Of a stretch of 64,000 nt of DNA, positions 27,668 to 36,032 are shown piece by piece; position 1 is the stretch's first letter, and each line of letters opens with the position of its first letter. A program made the translations under genes and the position numbers. Source of the DNA: Legionella lytica (lineage in GTDB: Bacteria; Pseudomonadota; Gammaproteobacteria; Legionellales; Legionellaceae); the NCBI RefSeq assembly GCF_023921225.1, contig NZ_CP071527.1:1206501-1270500 (forward strand). The letters are read 5' to 3'. The notes beneath the pieces were generated by a model that was not told the origin of the DNA, searched no databases, and worked only from the letters and a program-made list of their open reading frames with translations.

Positions 27668-28732
27668 ATGAGGCAACATCGCTTAGGATTTATTTTAGGT
27701 GCTATTTTGGCTGTTCCTGCGTACAGCGTTAATGTAAATGCACTTCTTCCAGATGAACAAAATACGGTACAAGTATTTCAACAGGCATCACCTAAGGTGG
27801 TCTATGTTCATCGCTTGGCAACAGTGACTAATCATTATTCTTTCAAGAAAATGCAGGTTCCTGATGGTTCTGGTTCAGGAATCATTTGGGATGATAAAGG
27901 TCATATCGTTACTAATTATCATGTAATTAAAGGTGCTGATAAACTGGCTATTACTTTGGGCAATATGACTGTTCCTGCACGAGTAGTTGGTTCTGAGCCA
28001 CGTAAAGACATTGCGGTATTGCAAGTTAAATCACCGAATGCTTTATCGACGCTAAAATCATTTAAACCTTTTGAAATTGTGCATCTTATCGATTTGATTG
28101 TTGGACAAAAGGCTATTGCAATCGGTAATCCTTATGGTTTAGATCACAGCTTATCTAAAGGAGTTATCTCCGCATTAGGTAGGCAAGTTCCAGGTATTGG
28201 TGGTGTGACTATTCGTAATATGATCCAAACGGACACACCGATCAATCCAGGTAATTCGGGGGGCCCATTATTAAATAGCGCTGGACAATTAATCGGTATG
28301 AATACCATGATTTTTTCTCGTTCAGGGGCTTCTGCAGGGATTGGATTTGCGGTGCCTGCTGATGATATTCAGCGTGTTGTGTCACAAATTATCAAACATG
28401 GACGGGTTGTATTGTCAGGAATTGGTATTCACAGTGTTGCGCCGAATGTTGCACAGCGCTTAGGAGTACGCAAGGGGATATTAGTTGCGGAGGTACTTCC
28501 GAGTACACCTGCATCACAAGCGCATTTGCAAGGTACTCATCGTGATCCATGGGGACGCACGGTGGTAGGTGATGTGATTGTTGCCCTTAATGGTCATGCA
28601 GTTAATAATTATGATGAACTCTATAATTTGTTGACTGATATTAAGGTTGGTGAAAAAATCACTGTATCAGTACAGCGTGGCAATAAGCAGATGGATGTAG
28701 CTATGAAAACTATTGATATTGCGGGAGCATAG
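27668..28732 (+). CDS. HtrA/Deg-type serine protease
   Basis: Periplasmic trypsin-like protease of the S1C class involved in envelope protein quality control. From the ATG at 27668 (GGAG 10 bases upstream) it has 354 residues. Signal peptide about 1-25; catalytic triad H85 (NYHVI), D114 (RKDIAVL) and S197 (GNSGGP). One C-terminal PDZ domain (about 240-350), so it is DegS-like in domain number but has a cleavable-looking signal rather than an obvious anchor. The LA loop is short. It is monocistronic with its own terminator. Not assigned to DegP, DegQ or DegS. Confidence 0.9.
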   Translation: MRQHRLGFILGAILAVPAYSVNVNALLPDEQNTVQVFQQASPKVVYVHRLATVTNHYSFKKMQVPDGSGSGIIWDDKGHIVTNYHVIKGADKLAITLGNMTVPARVVGSEPRKDIAVLQVKSPNALSTLKSFKPFEIVHLIDLIVGQKAIAIGNPYGLDHSLSKGVISALGRQVPGIGGVTIRNMIQTDTPINPGNSGGPLLNSAGQLIGMNTMIFSRSGASAGIGFAVPADDIQRVVSQIIKHGRVVLSGIGIHSVAPNVAQRLGVRKGILVAEVLPSTPASQAHLQGTHRDPWGRTVVGDVIVALNGHAVNNYDELYNLLTDIKVGEKITVSVQRGNKQMDVAMKTIDIAGA

Positions 28733-28742
28733 CGTAGTTTTT

Positions 28743-28773
28743 TCCCATCATCCCAAACAGTAAGGGATGATGG
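28743..28773. terminator. Hairpin terminator after the HtrA-type protease
   Basis: CCCATCATCCC and GGGATGATGGG form an 11-bp perfect stem with a 9-base loop, in the 63-base gap before the next gene. Confidence 0.7.
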
Positions 28774-28795
28774 GTACTCATTTAAGGAGATAGGG

Positions 28796-29341
28796 ATGTT
28801 ACTTAATAAAGAAGAGTCATTGTTATTATTAATCGATGTTCAAGAAAAACTTACCCCTGCTGTAATGCACAGCGAGGCCCTCATTTCTCAATGTGAGTGG
28901 CTTTTAAAACTAGCCCGTAAACTGTCCGTTCCCATTTTAGTTAGCGAACAATATCCTAAAGGCCTTGGCGCAACGGTTGCACCTTTGCAGGAATATTTCA
29001 ATTCGCAAGAATGTATTGATAAAGTTCATTTTTCTTGTATGAGTGATGCAAATTATACTCAGCGCCTTAAACAATTTCATAAAAAACAATTAGTTCTAAT
29101 CGGAATGGAAGCACATGTGTGTGTGCTGCAAACCGCTTTGGAAATGAAAGAACAGGGTTTTGATGTTTTTGTTGTTGTGGATGCAGTGAGTAGCCGAGGA
29201 AAAAACAATTTCAAATATGGTTTGAAACGAATGCAGCAAGAAGGCATTCGTTTAATTACTTCAGAAATGGTATTTTTTGAGTGGATAAGAAAGGCAGGAA
29301 CACCTGAGTTTAAAGAATTAAGTAAAGAGTTTTTATCCTAG
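28796..29341 (+). CDS. Isochorismatase-family hydrolase
   Basis: 181 residues, cysteine hydrolase superfamily. The catalytic triad is visible: D14 (LLIDVQEKL), K76 (CIDKVHFSC) and C109 (GMEAHVCVLQTA), with the cis-peptide region just before the cysteine. Closest in style to the YcaC group of small stand-alone hydrolases; the substrate cannot be told from sequence. The ATG has AAGGAG 7 bases upstream. It is followed by an SDR gene on the same strand about 80 bases later. Confidence 0.88.
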   Translation: MLLNKEESLLLLIDVQEKLTPAVMHSEALISQCEWLLKLARKLSVPILVSEQYPKGLGATVAPLQEYFNSQECIDKVHFSCMSDANYTQRLKQFHKKQLVLIGMEAHVCVLQTALEMKEQGFDVFVVVDAVSSRGKNNFKYGLKRMQQEGIRLITSEMVFFEWIRKAGTPEFKELSKEFLS

Positions 29342-29418
29342 TTGTTACTGAGGCGCCCTGGTTCTCGGGGTGCTTAGCATCATTGCAATCCACATTTTAT
29401 AATTACGGAGAAGTTATA

Positions 29419-30162
29419 GTGAATTTTACAAATCAACTAGCATTAATTACTGGTGGCGCTTCCGGTATGGGAAAAGCTTGCGCTCAGTATTTGCAGCAAC
29501 GGGGAATGCGAGTAGCTATTTGGGATAAGCAAGAAGACGCTCAAAGTGAAGCTGAGCTATTTATTAATTGTGATGTAACCAGTGAGGCCTCTGTGGAAGA
29601 TGCAATGCAGCAAACTATTGCTAAACTTGGTGCGCCACGAGTTTGTATTAACTGTGCGGGAATAGCACCAGCTAAACGTATTGTTGGTAAAGAAGGTGCA
29701 ATGCCATTGGCAGCATTTAAACAAGTCATTGACGTGAATCTTATTGGAACATTTAATGTAATGCGTGTTGCTGCACATGCGATGTATACACTGGAATTAG
29801 ATAGTAAATCTCAGGAACGTGGCGTTATCATTAATACTGCATCAATTGCAGCATTTGAAGGTCAGATTGGACAAGCGGCTTATAGCGCTTCAAAAGGAGG
29901 TATTGTCTCTATGACTCTGCCTGCTGCACGAGAGTTGGCTCAGTTTGCCATTCGTGTAAATACAATAGCGCCAGGATTGATTGGCACTCCTTTATTACTC
30001 AATATGCCTCAAGAGGTTCAGGATAATTTGATTTCAACGATGACATTCCCTAAACGTTTTGGTCAACCTGAAGAGTTTGCTGCGTTAGTAGGGCATATTA
30101 TTGAAAATGGAATGATGAATGGTGAAGTTATTCGTTTGGATGGCGCACTTCGTATGCGGTAG
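29419..30162 (+). CDS. Short-chain dehydrogenase/reductase
   Basis: 247 residues from a GTG at 29419, chosen because GGAG (29407-29410) fits it; the longer TTG frame lacks a site. Classical SDR: TGGASGMGKA nucleotide-binding motif near the start, NCAG at about 82-85, a catalytic serine in TASIAAF and the YSASKGG active site. An acidic residue (D40) after the second strand favours NAD. Overall it resembles the 3-hydroxyacyl-CoA dehydrogenase type 2 group (PFPKRFG-like segment near the C-terminus, here TFPKRFGQPEEFA), so a beta-oxidation role is plausible. Confidence 0.88.
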   Translation: MNFTNQLALITGGASGMGKACAQYLQQRGMRVAIWDKQEDAQSEAELFINCDVTSEASVEDAMQQTIAKLGAPRVCINCAGIAPAKRIVGKEGAMPLAAFKQVIDVNLIGTFNVMRVAAHAMYTLELDSKSQERGVIINTASIAAFEGQIGQAAYSASKGGIVSMTLPAARELAQFAIRVNTIAPGLIGTPLLLNMPQEVQDNLISTMTFPKRFGQPEEFAALVGHIIENGMMNGEVIRLDGALRMR

Positions 30163-30184
30163 GTGATAGACTTACTTTCTTCTC

Positions 30185-30226
30185 TGTAGCAACCGTCTTG
30201 AATTTTAATTCAAGACGGTTGCTACA
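30185..30226. terminator. Strong bidirectional terminator
   Basis: TGTAGCAACCGTCTTGAATT and its near-complete complement form a stem of about 20 bp between the convergent SDR gene and flgN. Confidence 0.8.
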
Positions 30227-30248
30227 GTTTTCAGGATAGGATTTAAAA

Positions 30249-30743
30249 TTATGCTTCTTCGTGATGTCGATTAGTATCGTTTGAAGAGGATAAATTGCCA
30301 TGCGCATTATAAACACTCACTGCATCTGGCTTATTCCCTGACAGGGCATTTACAAGTTCCTGACGAACATAAAGATTATTCGCAATCACTTGGCCATTTA
30401 CGGTATTTAAGTCACGGCAACGAGTTAAAGCATGAGCTAGTTTGTTATTTAATGTTTTTACTAAGTTTATTTCAGTCTCGGGACATTCTCTAAGAAACGC
30501 ATTTAGCGCGTTTGCTGCATCAATTGCTTGATTTGTAGGATTAATCATCGCTATACGCTGCTTTGCGCTGTTTTCTAGCTTATTGGATAAGTCTTGCTTT
30601 TTACTGGCACACTCCTCCATTTGAGCATATTGGCGAGTTTCCAAAAGTCCTTTTTCTTCCGCTAATAAATCATTAAGTGACTCAACCCAAGAAATTTCTT
30701 GTTCTAAATGCTTGCATAATGCTTTTACGTTGTCGTTACTCAT
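30249..30743 (-). CDS. flgN: Flagellar export chaperone FlgN
   Basis: 164 residues, mostly helical. FlgN binds the hook-filament junction proteins FlgK and FlgL and escorts them to the export gate. Visible hallmarks are the N-terminal helix CKHLEQEISWVESLNDLLAE and the alpha-helical body; the C-terminus is polar and disordered (SSSNDTNRHHEEA). Assignment rests on these features and its position 15 bases after flgM, the usual flgM-flgN pair. Confidence 0.88.
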   Translation of the reverse strand: MSNDNVKALCKHLEQEISWVESLNDLLAEEKGLLETRQYAQMEECASKKQDLSNKLENSAKQRIAMINPTNQAIDAANALNAFLRECPETEINLVKTLNNKLAHALTRCRDLNTVNGQVIANNLYVRQELVNALSGNKPDAVSVYNAHGNLSSSNDTNRHHEEA

Positions 30744-30758
30744 ATAACTACCTTAAAT

Positions 30759-31058
30759 TTACGCCATTTCAGTATTATTTAACATTTTTGCAGCAATCTT
30801 GTCACTATTAATTTGGTAATTACCTAGTTCAATTTCAGCTTTGAAATAGAGAACCCGTGCATCATTAACTTCTGGAACTGTCTCTAACGATTTTTTAATC
30901 GCTTCAAGCTGTTTGGTGGTATTGCTGAGGCTAACGTTGTCATCAAACGATGAAGAGCCTTCAGCTAAAATTTTATTAATTTCCAGCTGCTTACCTTTCA
31001 AACGATTGTCTGACTCTATAGGTTTTACATGAGTCGCATCACTAATTTGATTAAACAT
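30759..31058 (-). CDS. flgM: Anti-sigma-28 factor FlgM
   Basis: 99 residues from the ATG at 31058. FlgM holds the flagellar sigma factor FliA (sigma-28) inactive until the hook is complete, then is exported. The disordered N-terminal half and the C-terminal helical sigma-binding region with VNDARVLYFKAEIELGNYQI and the end KIAAKMLN are typical. A sigma-28 promoter lies about 84 bases upstream, so FlgM is in the same regulon it controls. First gene of flgM-flgN. Confidence 0.92.
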   Translation of the reverse strand: MFNQISDATHVKPIESDNRLKGKQLEINKILAEGSSSFDDNVSLSNTTKQLEAIKKSLETVPEVNDARVLYFKAEIELGNYQINSDKIAAKMLNNTEMA

Positions 31059-31141
31059 AAACTTATCCTCACGTTGTTTTGTGTTTATTCCATACTGATG
31101 ACCTATAGTTAGCAGTCCTAAAAATTGCATCAGTAAACGCG

Positions 31142-31168
31142 TTATCGGCAGTTTGAGAAAATACTTTA
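31142..31168 (-). promoter_or_regulatory. Sigma-28 (FliA) promoter of flgMN
   Basis: On the minus strand TAAAGTAT (31161-31168), an 11-base spacer and GCCGATAA (31142-31149) match the enterobacterial sigma-28 consensus TAAAGTTT-N11-GCCGATAA with one or two differences. Confidence 0.9.
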
Positions 31169-31218
31169 GTAAATTTTCTTAATTTTATGATTTTTTTATT
31201 AAAAAATAAATTCTTAAC

Positions 31219-31920
31219 CTAAAAAACCACAGTTACTCGTTTTTCACCAGAAACTTGAGCCTCAATGATTTTTTTTGAGCTCAAATTACGTACACTAATG
31301 GTTTCTCCTAAGGCGCCGTCGATAATTGCGATGCCTTCCATACTAATGGTTAAATTATTATTGCCAGTTACAATAGAAACCTTTTCTCCTTTTTTAACAA
31401 CTTTGGGTAATTCAATATTGGTGGGATTAAAGGGATGATTAACTGCAATATTTTGTTTACAGACTTGGCCAACTATATCGTCGATGTCATTAAAATAACC
31501 ATGCCTTAATTTATGAACGTCCATTTCAGTTTGATAAATATCACTACCAGTAATTCTATCGCCTTTCTTTAATGTGCGATTTGCTACAAAGACTGTTTTG
31601 AGAATGATAATGCGGATTGGCACATACAAAGACCAGTGATTATCTGGTTCTTGGCATTTGATTCCCATGGTGTTGGTTTCTAAAATAGGGGAGCTATAGG
31701 GATTAAATACCACTAATTGATTTTCTGCGCAGGCTTTCAAGCTTAAACGAGAGTCAATTTTATCTGCGGAAACGTGGATCTTTCCTTCTTTATAAGAAGC
31801 TAATTGTTTAAGAACATACATTTCAATTTTTTGAGTTAAGAGTTCAGGCGACTGAGTTGCCTCCGCAAATAATCCCGCACTTGCAAAAAATAGTAAAATG
31901 CTTAGTATGCTCTTTTTCAC
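31219..31920 (-). CDS. flgA: P-ring assembly chaperone FlgA
   Basis: Periplasmic chaperone for the flagellar P-ring. From the GTG at 31920 (AGGGAT about 10 bases upstream) it has 233 residues with a signal peptide (KKSILSILLFFASAGLFAEA). The C-terminal SAF-like domain is clear: NRTLKKGDRITGSDIYQ, then VKKGEKVSIVTGNNNLTIS and a final VRNLSSKKIIEAQVSG. It is upstream of flgM on the same strand, the usual flgA-flgM-flgN order, but the sigma-28 promoter between them shows flgMN can be expressed separately. Confidence 0.94.
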   Translation of the reverse strand: MKKSILSILLFFASAGLFAEATQSPELLTQKIEMYVLKQLASYKEGKIHVSADKIDSRLSLKACAENQLVVFNPYSSPILETNTMGIKCQEPDNHWSLYVPIRIIILKTVFVANRTLKKGDRITGSDIYQTEMDVHKLRHGYFNDIDDIVGQVCKQNIAVNHPFNPTNIELPKVVKKGEKVSIVTGNNNLTISMEGIAIIDGALGETISVRNLSSKKIIEAQVSGEKRVTVVF

Positions 31921-31997
31921 AACAATATCCCTAATGTCCCTGTAATAATTCCTCGAATCATACAGCAAAGAGAGTATCAAATTAAGGAGTTTGTAAC

Positions 31998-32372
31998 ATG
32001 CTAAGGTGTTTTCTTATTATAAGCACTGCTGCTTGGCTTTTTATTTCTTTTCAAGTGCATGCAGATAGTCATCGCCCTCAGGACTTTTTACAATCGGTAA
32101 GTGGTTCTAAAAATGAAGGTGAACAGATTTATAATCATTTTTGTGTCAACTGTCATGCAATGAAACCAATCATTCCTGTTGGGGCGCCAAGAGTAGGAGA
32201 AGAGGGGGATTGGAAAGTACGCCTAAAACAAGGGATGGATGTTTTGTTTCAACATACCGATGAAGGATTAAATGCAATGCCACCTCGAGGAGGATGTTTT
32301 GAGTGCACTGACAAACAACTCATGCTGGCTATCCAATTTATGCTTCCACAGCAAAAAGAAAAATCTAAATAA
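31998..32372 (+). CDS. Class I c-type cytochrome (c5-like)
   Basis: 124-residue periplasmic electron carrier. Signal peptide about 1-22 (cleavage near VHA-D). Heme attachment CVNCH lies in NHFCVNCHAMKP; the distal Met ligand is probably in LNAMPPRGGC. A second cysteine pair C-F-E-C follows, as in cytochrome c5. AAGGAG sits 9 bases before the ATG. Divergent from flgA. Confidence 0.88.
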   Translation: MLRCFLIISTAAWLFISFQVHADSHRPQDFLQSVSGSKNEGEQIYNHFCVNCHAMKPIIPVGAPRVGEEGDWKVRLKQGMDVLFQHTDEGLNAMPPRGGCFECTDKQLMLAIQFMLPQQKEKSK

Positions 32373-32479
32373 AATGAACACGATACTCATAAAATGAATA
32401 AAAAGTAAAAAAAATTTACAAAAAAACCTAAACATATTTTTTATTCTCCCGATAAATAAGAAAAAAGAGGGAGAAAAAA

Positions 32480-33037
32480 ATGAAAAAAATGTTACTTGTA
32501 GTACCTGTTTGTGCACTAGCTGCGTCATGTTCTTCTATGGATGGCGGGGTGCCCGTAGTTGATGACGCTGGTTATACCCATTACACAAAAAGCATGGGCA
32601 GTGATCATCGTGGTTCAGCCCATTTCCCTGCAAAACGAGAAGCGACTGGTAAAAAAGTATTTATTTTTGACCCAAAAGCGACTGCGTGGGCTGCATATGA
32701 TGCTGACGGTAACAGAGTAAATACAGGTAGCGCATCGGGTGGTAAAGATTTTTGTGAGGATGCTGGTAAACCATGCCGTACGGTAACGGGTACTTATCAT
32801 GTTTACTCGAAAAAAGGTGAGGAGTGTACTTCCAGTATTTATCCACTTGAAACCCATGGTGGAGCAAAAATGCCTTATTGCATGCACTTCCATGGTGGTT
32901 ATTCAATCCATGCTGCTTATGAAGTGCCTAATTACAATGCTAGCCATGGATGTATTCGAGTATTACCAAGTGCTGCAAAATGGTTGAACCAAGATTTTAT
33001 GGATGTTGGTACTACCGTAATTGTAAAACCCTACTAA
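32480..33037 (+). CDS. L,D-transpeptidase (YkuD) lipoprotein, EnhA type
   Basis: 185 residues. N-terminal signal ends in a possible lipobox at C17 (LAASC). The YkuD domain is complete: H136/H138 and H144 (MHFHGGYSIH), then SHGCIRV with H156, C158 and R160. L,D-transpeptidases form 3-3 peptidoglycan cross-links or attach proteins to the wall; Legionella paralogues are known as EnhA (enhanced entry). Strong GGGAG site before the ATG. Function in cell-wall remodelling is by family; any link to host entry is inference. Confidence 0.88.
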   Translation: MKKMLLVVPVCALAASCSSMDGGVPVVDDAGYTHYTKSMGSDHRGSAHFPAKREATGKKVFIFDPKATAWAAYDADGNRVNTGSASGGKDFCEDAGKPCRTVTGTYHVYSKKGEECTSSIYPLETHGGAKMPYCMHFHGGYSIHAAYEVPNYNASHGCIRVLPSAAKWLNQDFMDVGTTVIVKPY

Positions 33038-33088
33038 ACTAATTAGAAGGTAGGATGTGGTGTAATCGGATGTACATGCCACAACATT

Positions 33089-33120
33089 CCGGATTACGAC
33101 TTCGTCTAATACGGGCTACA
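33089..33120. repeat. TAATACGGGC-family repeat copy
   Basis: CCGGATTACGACTTCGTCTA followed by ATACGGGCTA forms the same type of imperfect palindrome as at 10952 and 24625, downstream of the L,D-transpeptidase gene. Confidence 0.5.
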
Positions 33121-33204
33121 AAAGGGTTAAGCTGTACGAATAACTATAAACTCCTTAACTAAGGAGTTTGCAAGCAGTTGTAACATGCGGTATCTCCACT
33201 CTAT

Positions 33205-33230
33205 GCCCTGCTTAATGCAGGGCTTTTTTT
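33205..33230 (+). terminator. Rho-independent terminator before coaX
   Basis: GCCCTGC-TTAAT-GCAGGGC followed by seven T. A second hairpin, AAACTCCTT/AAGGAGTTT, lies just upstream at 33148-33169. Confidence 0.9.
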
Positions 33231-33283
33231 ATTGCCTTAAGAATACTAAAATCACATAACTTTTTTAAAGCAGGTATAAATAA

Positions 33284-34051
33284 ATGATTCTTTGTATTGA
33301 TGTGGGGAATTCTCACATATATGGTGGCGTGTTCGATGGAGATGAGATTAAACTTCGTTTTCGCCATACCTCGCAGGTGAGTACTTCTGATGAATTAGGG
33401 ATTTTTTTGAAAAGTGTTTTACGAGAAAATGGTTGCTCTCCTGAGGCGATTAGTAAAATTGGGATTTGTTCGGTAGTGCCTCAAATTGATTATTCATTGC
33501 GTGCCGCTTGTCTCAAATATTTTTCTATCGATCCTTTTTTATTACAAGCGGGGGTAAAAACTGGATTGAACATTAAGTATCGTAATCCGGTGGAAGTTGG
33601 AGCTGACCGAATTGCTAATGCCATTGCCGCAACGCACAGTTACCCTAATCAAAACGTGATTGTGATTGACTTCGGCACAGCAACTACATTCTGCGCTATT
33701 AATGCACAAAAGGCGTATTTAGGGGGAGCAATTTTACCAGGGGTACGTTTATCGGTTGATGCTCTATCGAAAAATACGGCGAAATTACCTGCGGTAGAAA
33801 TTATCAAAATAGATAATGCAGTAGGGCGTTCTACTATAGAGAGTATTCAATCCGGTGTTTATCACGGCGCTCTAGGTGCTTGCCGTGAGTTAATTCAACG
33901 TATGAAACAGGAAGCTTTTGGTACGAATAAGGCTTTGGTGTTAGCGACAGGTGGTTTTGCTTCCTTATTTGATAAGCAAGATTTATACGATCATTTAGTA
34001 CCTGATTTAGTCCTTCAAGGTATTCGTTTAGCTGCATTGATGAATTGTTGA
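33284..34051 (+). CDS. coaX: Type III pantothenate kinase
   Basis: Phosphorylates pantothenate, the first step of CoA synthesis, using the acetate/hexokinase fold. 255 residues, typical. Motifs: DVGNSHIYGGVFD (phosphate 1), the substrate-site GADRIANAIAA, the DFGTATTF phosphate-2 loop, and GGAILPGVRLS. No birA gene is adjacent, although coaX is often beside it. Monocistronic after a strong terminator. Confidence 0.95.
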   Translation: MILCIDVGNSHIYGGVFDGDEIKLRFRHTSQVSTSDELGIFLKSVLRENGCSPEAISKIGICSVVPQIDYSLRAACLKYFSIDPFLLQAGVKTGLNIKYRNPVEVGADRIANAIAATHSYPNQNVIVIDFGTATTFCAINAQKAYLGGAILPGVRLSVDALSKNTAKLPAVEIIKIDNAVGRSTIESIQSGVYHGALGACRELIQRMKQEAFGTNKALVLATGGFASLFDKQDLYDHLVPDLVLQGIRLAALMNC

Positions 34052-34297
34052 GATGGGTTCTTGCCATGCGGCGCAAATAAACAAAGCTGCCGTCATGGCT
34101 AGTACGGTGAGGCAACCAGAACAGAACTCTAGTAAAGTATCATTCCAGGGTGTTTCACTGTATTTCCAAGAACGAAATTTGTTTTCTCCGAACATCCTGT
34201 ATATATTTCACTCTAAATCCGGCTATAATCACTTAAGATATTACATAAAATAATTTTTATAAGTATATCAATTTCTTATATTTAAGATGAAACTAAA

Positions 34298-34342
34298 ATC
34301 ATAAAATGTACTTCCTTTTTTGGGGGATACATCATAAAATGT
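34298..34342 (+). repeat. Direct repeat ATCATAAAATGT upstream of effector candidate
   Basis: Two exact 12-base copies at 34298-34309 and 34331-34342, 33 bases apart (about three helical turns), in the 406-base stretch after coaX that otherwise holds no gene. They could be regulator sites for the next gene; no known box is matched. Confidence 0.4.
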
Positions 34343-34457
34343 GCTGTTTTTTTAAGCAGTGCTTATTGAGTTGTATGGTGCAATGAGTAATATTTAATGA
34401 TTGGATGTAAGTACAAATACACTTAGCAAAGTCCAGAGAACAGTTAAAGGAATTATT

Positions 34458-35747
34458 ATGCCTATTGTTAAAACACTTCCTGTGGAGACCCACGATAATC
34501 AATTAATACGCATGCATTGTGCATTTGCTCATGCACAGATGAATTTGGCTTCATTTTTTCATGTTCATAAATTAAAGCCTGGTGATGAGATTCCGCAGGA
34601 CAAAGTAATCAAATTATTTGGAACGGTTGATAGTGCAAGTGATTTGGCTTATGAATGGACTGCCTTAATGATTCTAGGCCAATTGTCAGGTCGTCACGGT
34701 TTTTCTGCCAAAAATCTTGTAGTACGTAATTTGAACGATATAATGGGTGAAAAAAATGAAAAAGGATTTTTCGATCCTAAAAGCCAGCTAAAGAAAAAAT
34801 TCTTTGGTTATGACTACACGTCCTTCAACTCTGGGTCTTTGTACGAAAAAGTATTTAAGCCACTTCTCACTCCTTATGATAAATTGTATTTCGAAGATGA
34901 ACGTGAAAAACCTTTTGGATATTTTCTGCGTCTAGAGGAAGTTGATAGACTTAGAGAACTTGGAAAAGATCAAGAAGTTGAAAAACTAAATAAGCATCAG
35001 ATTGCACTTCGGGACGTTGTGAAATTACACATGATACAGTACATCATACAAGTATATTTCAAGCAGGTTGAGGACCAGCCCTGGCTGAAATATCAGGCAG
35101 TTAATGATGCTATGTGTCGTAATTTACACAATATGGGGTATGTAAAATTAGCCTTGATGATATCCTGTCTTAATCTAGACAAGATTACGAAACTAAGTTT
35201 AAGTCACATGCAATTGGGGGCGTTTGGTGAAGCGGGAGTTTCTCTCATAGTGAGTGCATGTGAGGGAATAAAAGAGATTGTTCTAGATAGTAATGCCCTA
35301 CATCGTTTAGATCCAACTGGAAAAGCAAATCATTCTCAATTATGTAATGTACTTCGCCAAATACCTGCTAACGTGCTTATTGTGTCTTTATGTAACAATG
35401 GACTTTCGAGTTTTAATAAGACAGAGCTAATGGAAATCATGCAGGCTATACCGTCAACGGTTAAAGAAGTCCTTATAAACTTTAATGGTCTTGATCCCGA
35501 ATTAGAACAAGAGCTTTTAAACAGTAGGGGGCAAAAAACGACACCATTACTCAAGCCTACACAGCCGCTGAAAAACCAGAAGCCTAGTCTGGAGAAATCT
35601 AAGGAAGCAAAACCGAAAGAAGAAAAGCCAGTAAAAGTTAGTTCTTACGGACAAACAACATTTGCTCCAAAACCACAGCCTACCTCATCTTCTTCTGCAT
35701 CAAAAGATGAGGCAACTACATCCTATGCCTCTGCCAAAAGACAGTGA
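34458..35747 (+). CDS. Effector candidate with LRR-like region and Ser/Thr-rich tail
   Basis: 429 residues from the ATG at 34458, which has AAAGG 7 bases upstream. Residues about 1-200 are an unrecognised helical domain. Residues about 215-365 contain leucine-rich-repeat-like units: LDKITKLSLSHMQLG, IKEIVLDSNAL, VLIVSLCNNGLSSF, VKEVLINFNGLD, each with the L-x-x-L-x-h-x-x-N/x-x-L spacing of ribonuclease-inhibitor-like repeats. The last 60 residues are disordered, with an acidic EEK stretch and many S, T, P and A, ending KRQ; acidic and S/T-rich tails are typical of Dot/Icm signals. No signal peptide. Function unknown; effector status is inference. Confidence 0.65.
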   Translation: MPIVKTLPVETHDNQLIRMHCAFAHAQMNLASFFHVHKLKPGDEIPQDKVIKLFGTVDSASDLAYEWTALMILGQLSGRHGFSAKNLVVRNLNDIMGEKNEKGFFDPKSQLKKKFFGYDYTSFNSGSLYEKVFKPLLTPYDKLYFEDEREKPFGYFLRLEEVDRLRELGKDQEVEKLNKHQIALRDVVKLHMIQYIIQVYFKQVEDQPWLKYQAVNDAMCRNLHNMGYVKLALMISCLNLDKITKLSLSHMQLGAFGEAGVSLIVSACEGIKEIVLDSNALHRLDPTGKANHSQLCNVLRQIPANVLIVSLCNNGLSSFNKTELMEIMQAIPSTVKEVLINFNGLDPELEQELLNSRGQKTTPLLKPTQPLKNQKPSLEKSKEAKPKEEKPVKVSSYGQTTFAPKPQPTSSSSASKDEATTSYASAKRQ

Positions 35748-35759
35748 TCTTTTGTATTG

Positions 35760-35786
35760 AATTCCCGTGGCTTGCCCACGGGAATT
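35760..35786 (+). terminator. Hairpin terminator after effector candidate
   Basis: AATTCCCGTGG and CCACGGGAATT form an 11-bp perfect stem with a 5-base loop, just after the stop codon. No T run follows directly. Confidence 0.65.
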
Positions 35787-35914
35787 ACGCCACTTTATTC
35801 CTCCATAATCAATGCGATGTAAAACACCTTGCTGAGTAGCTTATTGATACATTGTGTTGTTTTTACCCATCTTGTTTGTTCGCTCAAAAAAATTACAAAT
35901 AATTTGCCATAAAA

Positions 35915-36002
35915 GTGGGATTTTCGCTTGACGGGTGTAGAAATGTGTTCCTATAGTGTATAAAAGTGGAGTAAAATAATAAAAAAGTGGAGAATTGTGG
36001 AG
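35915..36002 (+). promoter_or_regulatory. MraZ operator boxes upstream of the dcw cluster
   Basis: GTGG-cored motifs recur at 35915 (GTGGGA), 35966, 35987 and 35997 (each GTGGAG). The last three start 21 and 10 bases apart, so they are on one helical face. MraZ proteins are known to bind tandem T/GTGGG-type direct repeats upstream of their own gene, so this is probably the autorepression site. Confidence 0.65.
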
Positions 36003-36032
36003 GTGCATGCTTCCACATAAAAAGAGAGAACC

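Noticed and set aside
34053..34253. 66-codon frame after coaX
   Set aside because: Overlaps the coaX stop, no ribosome site, no recognisable features.
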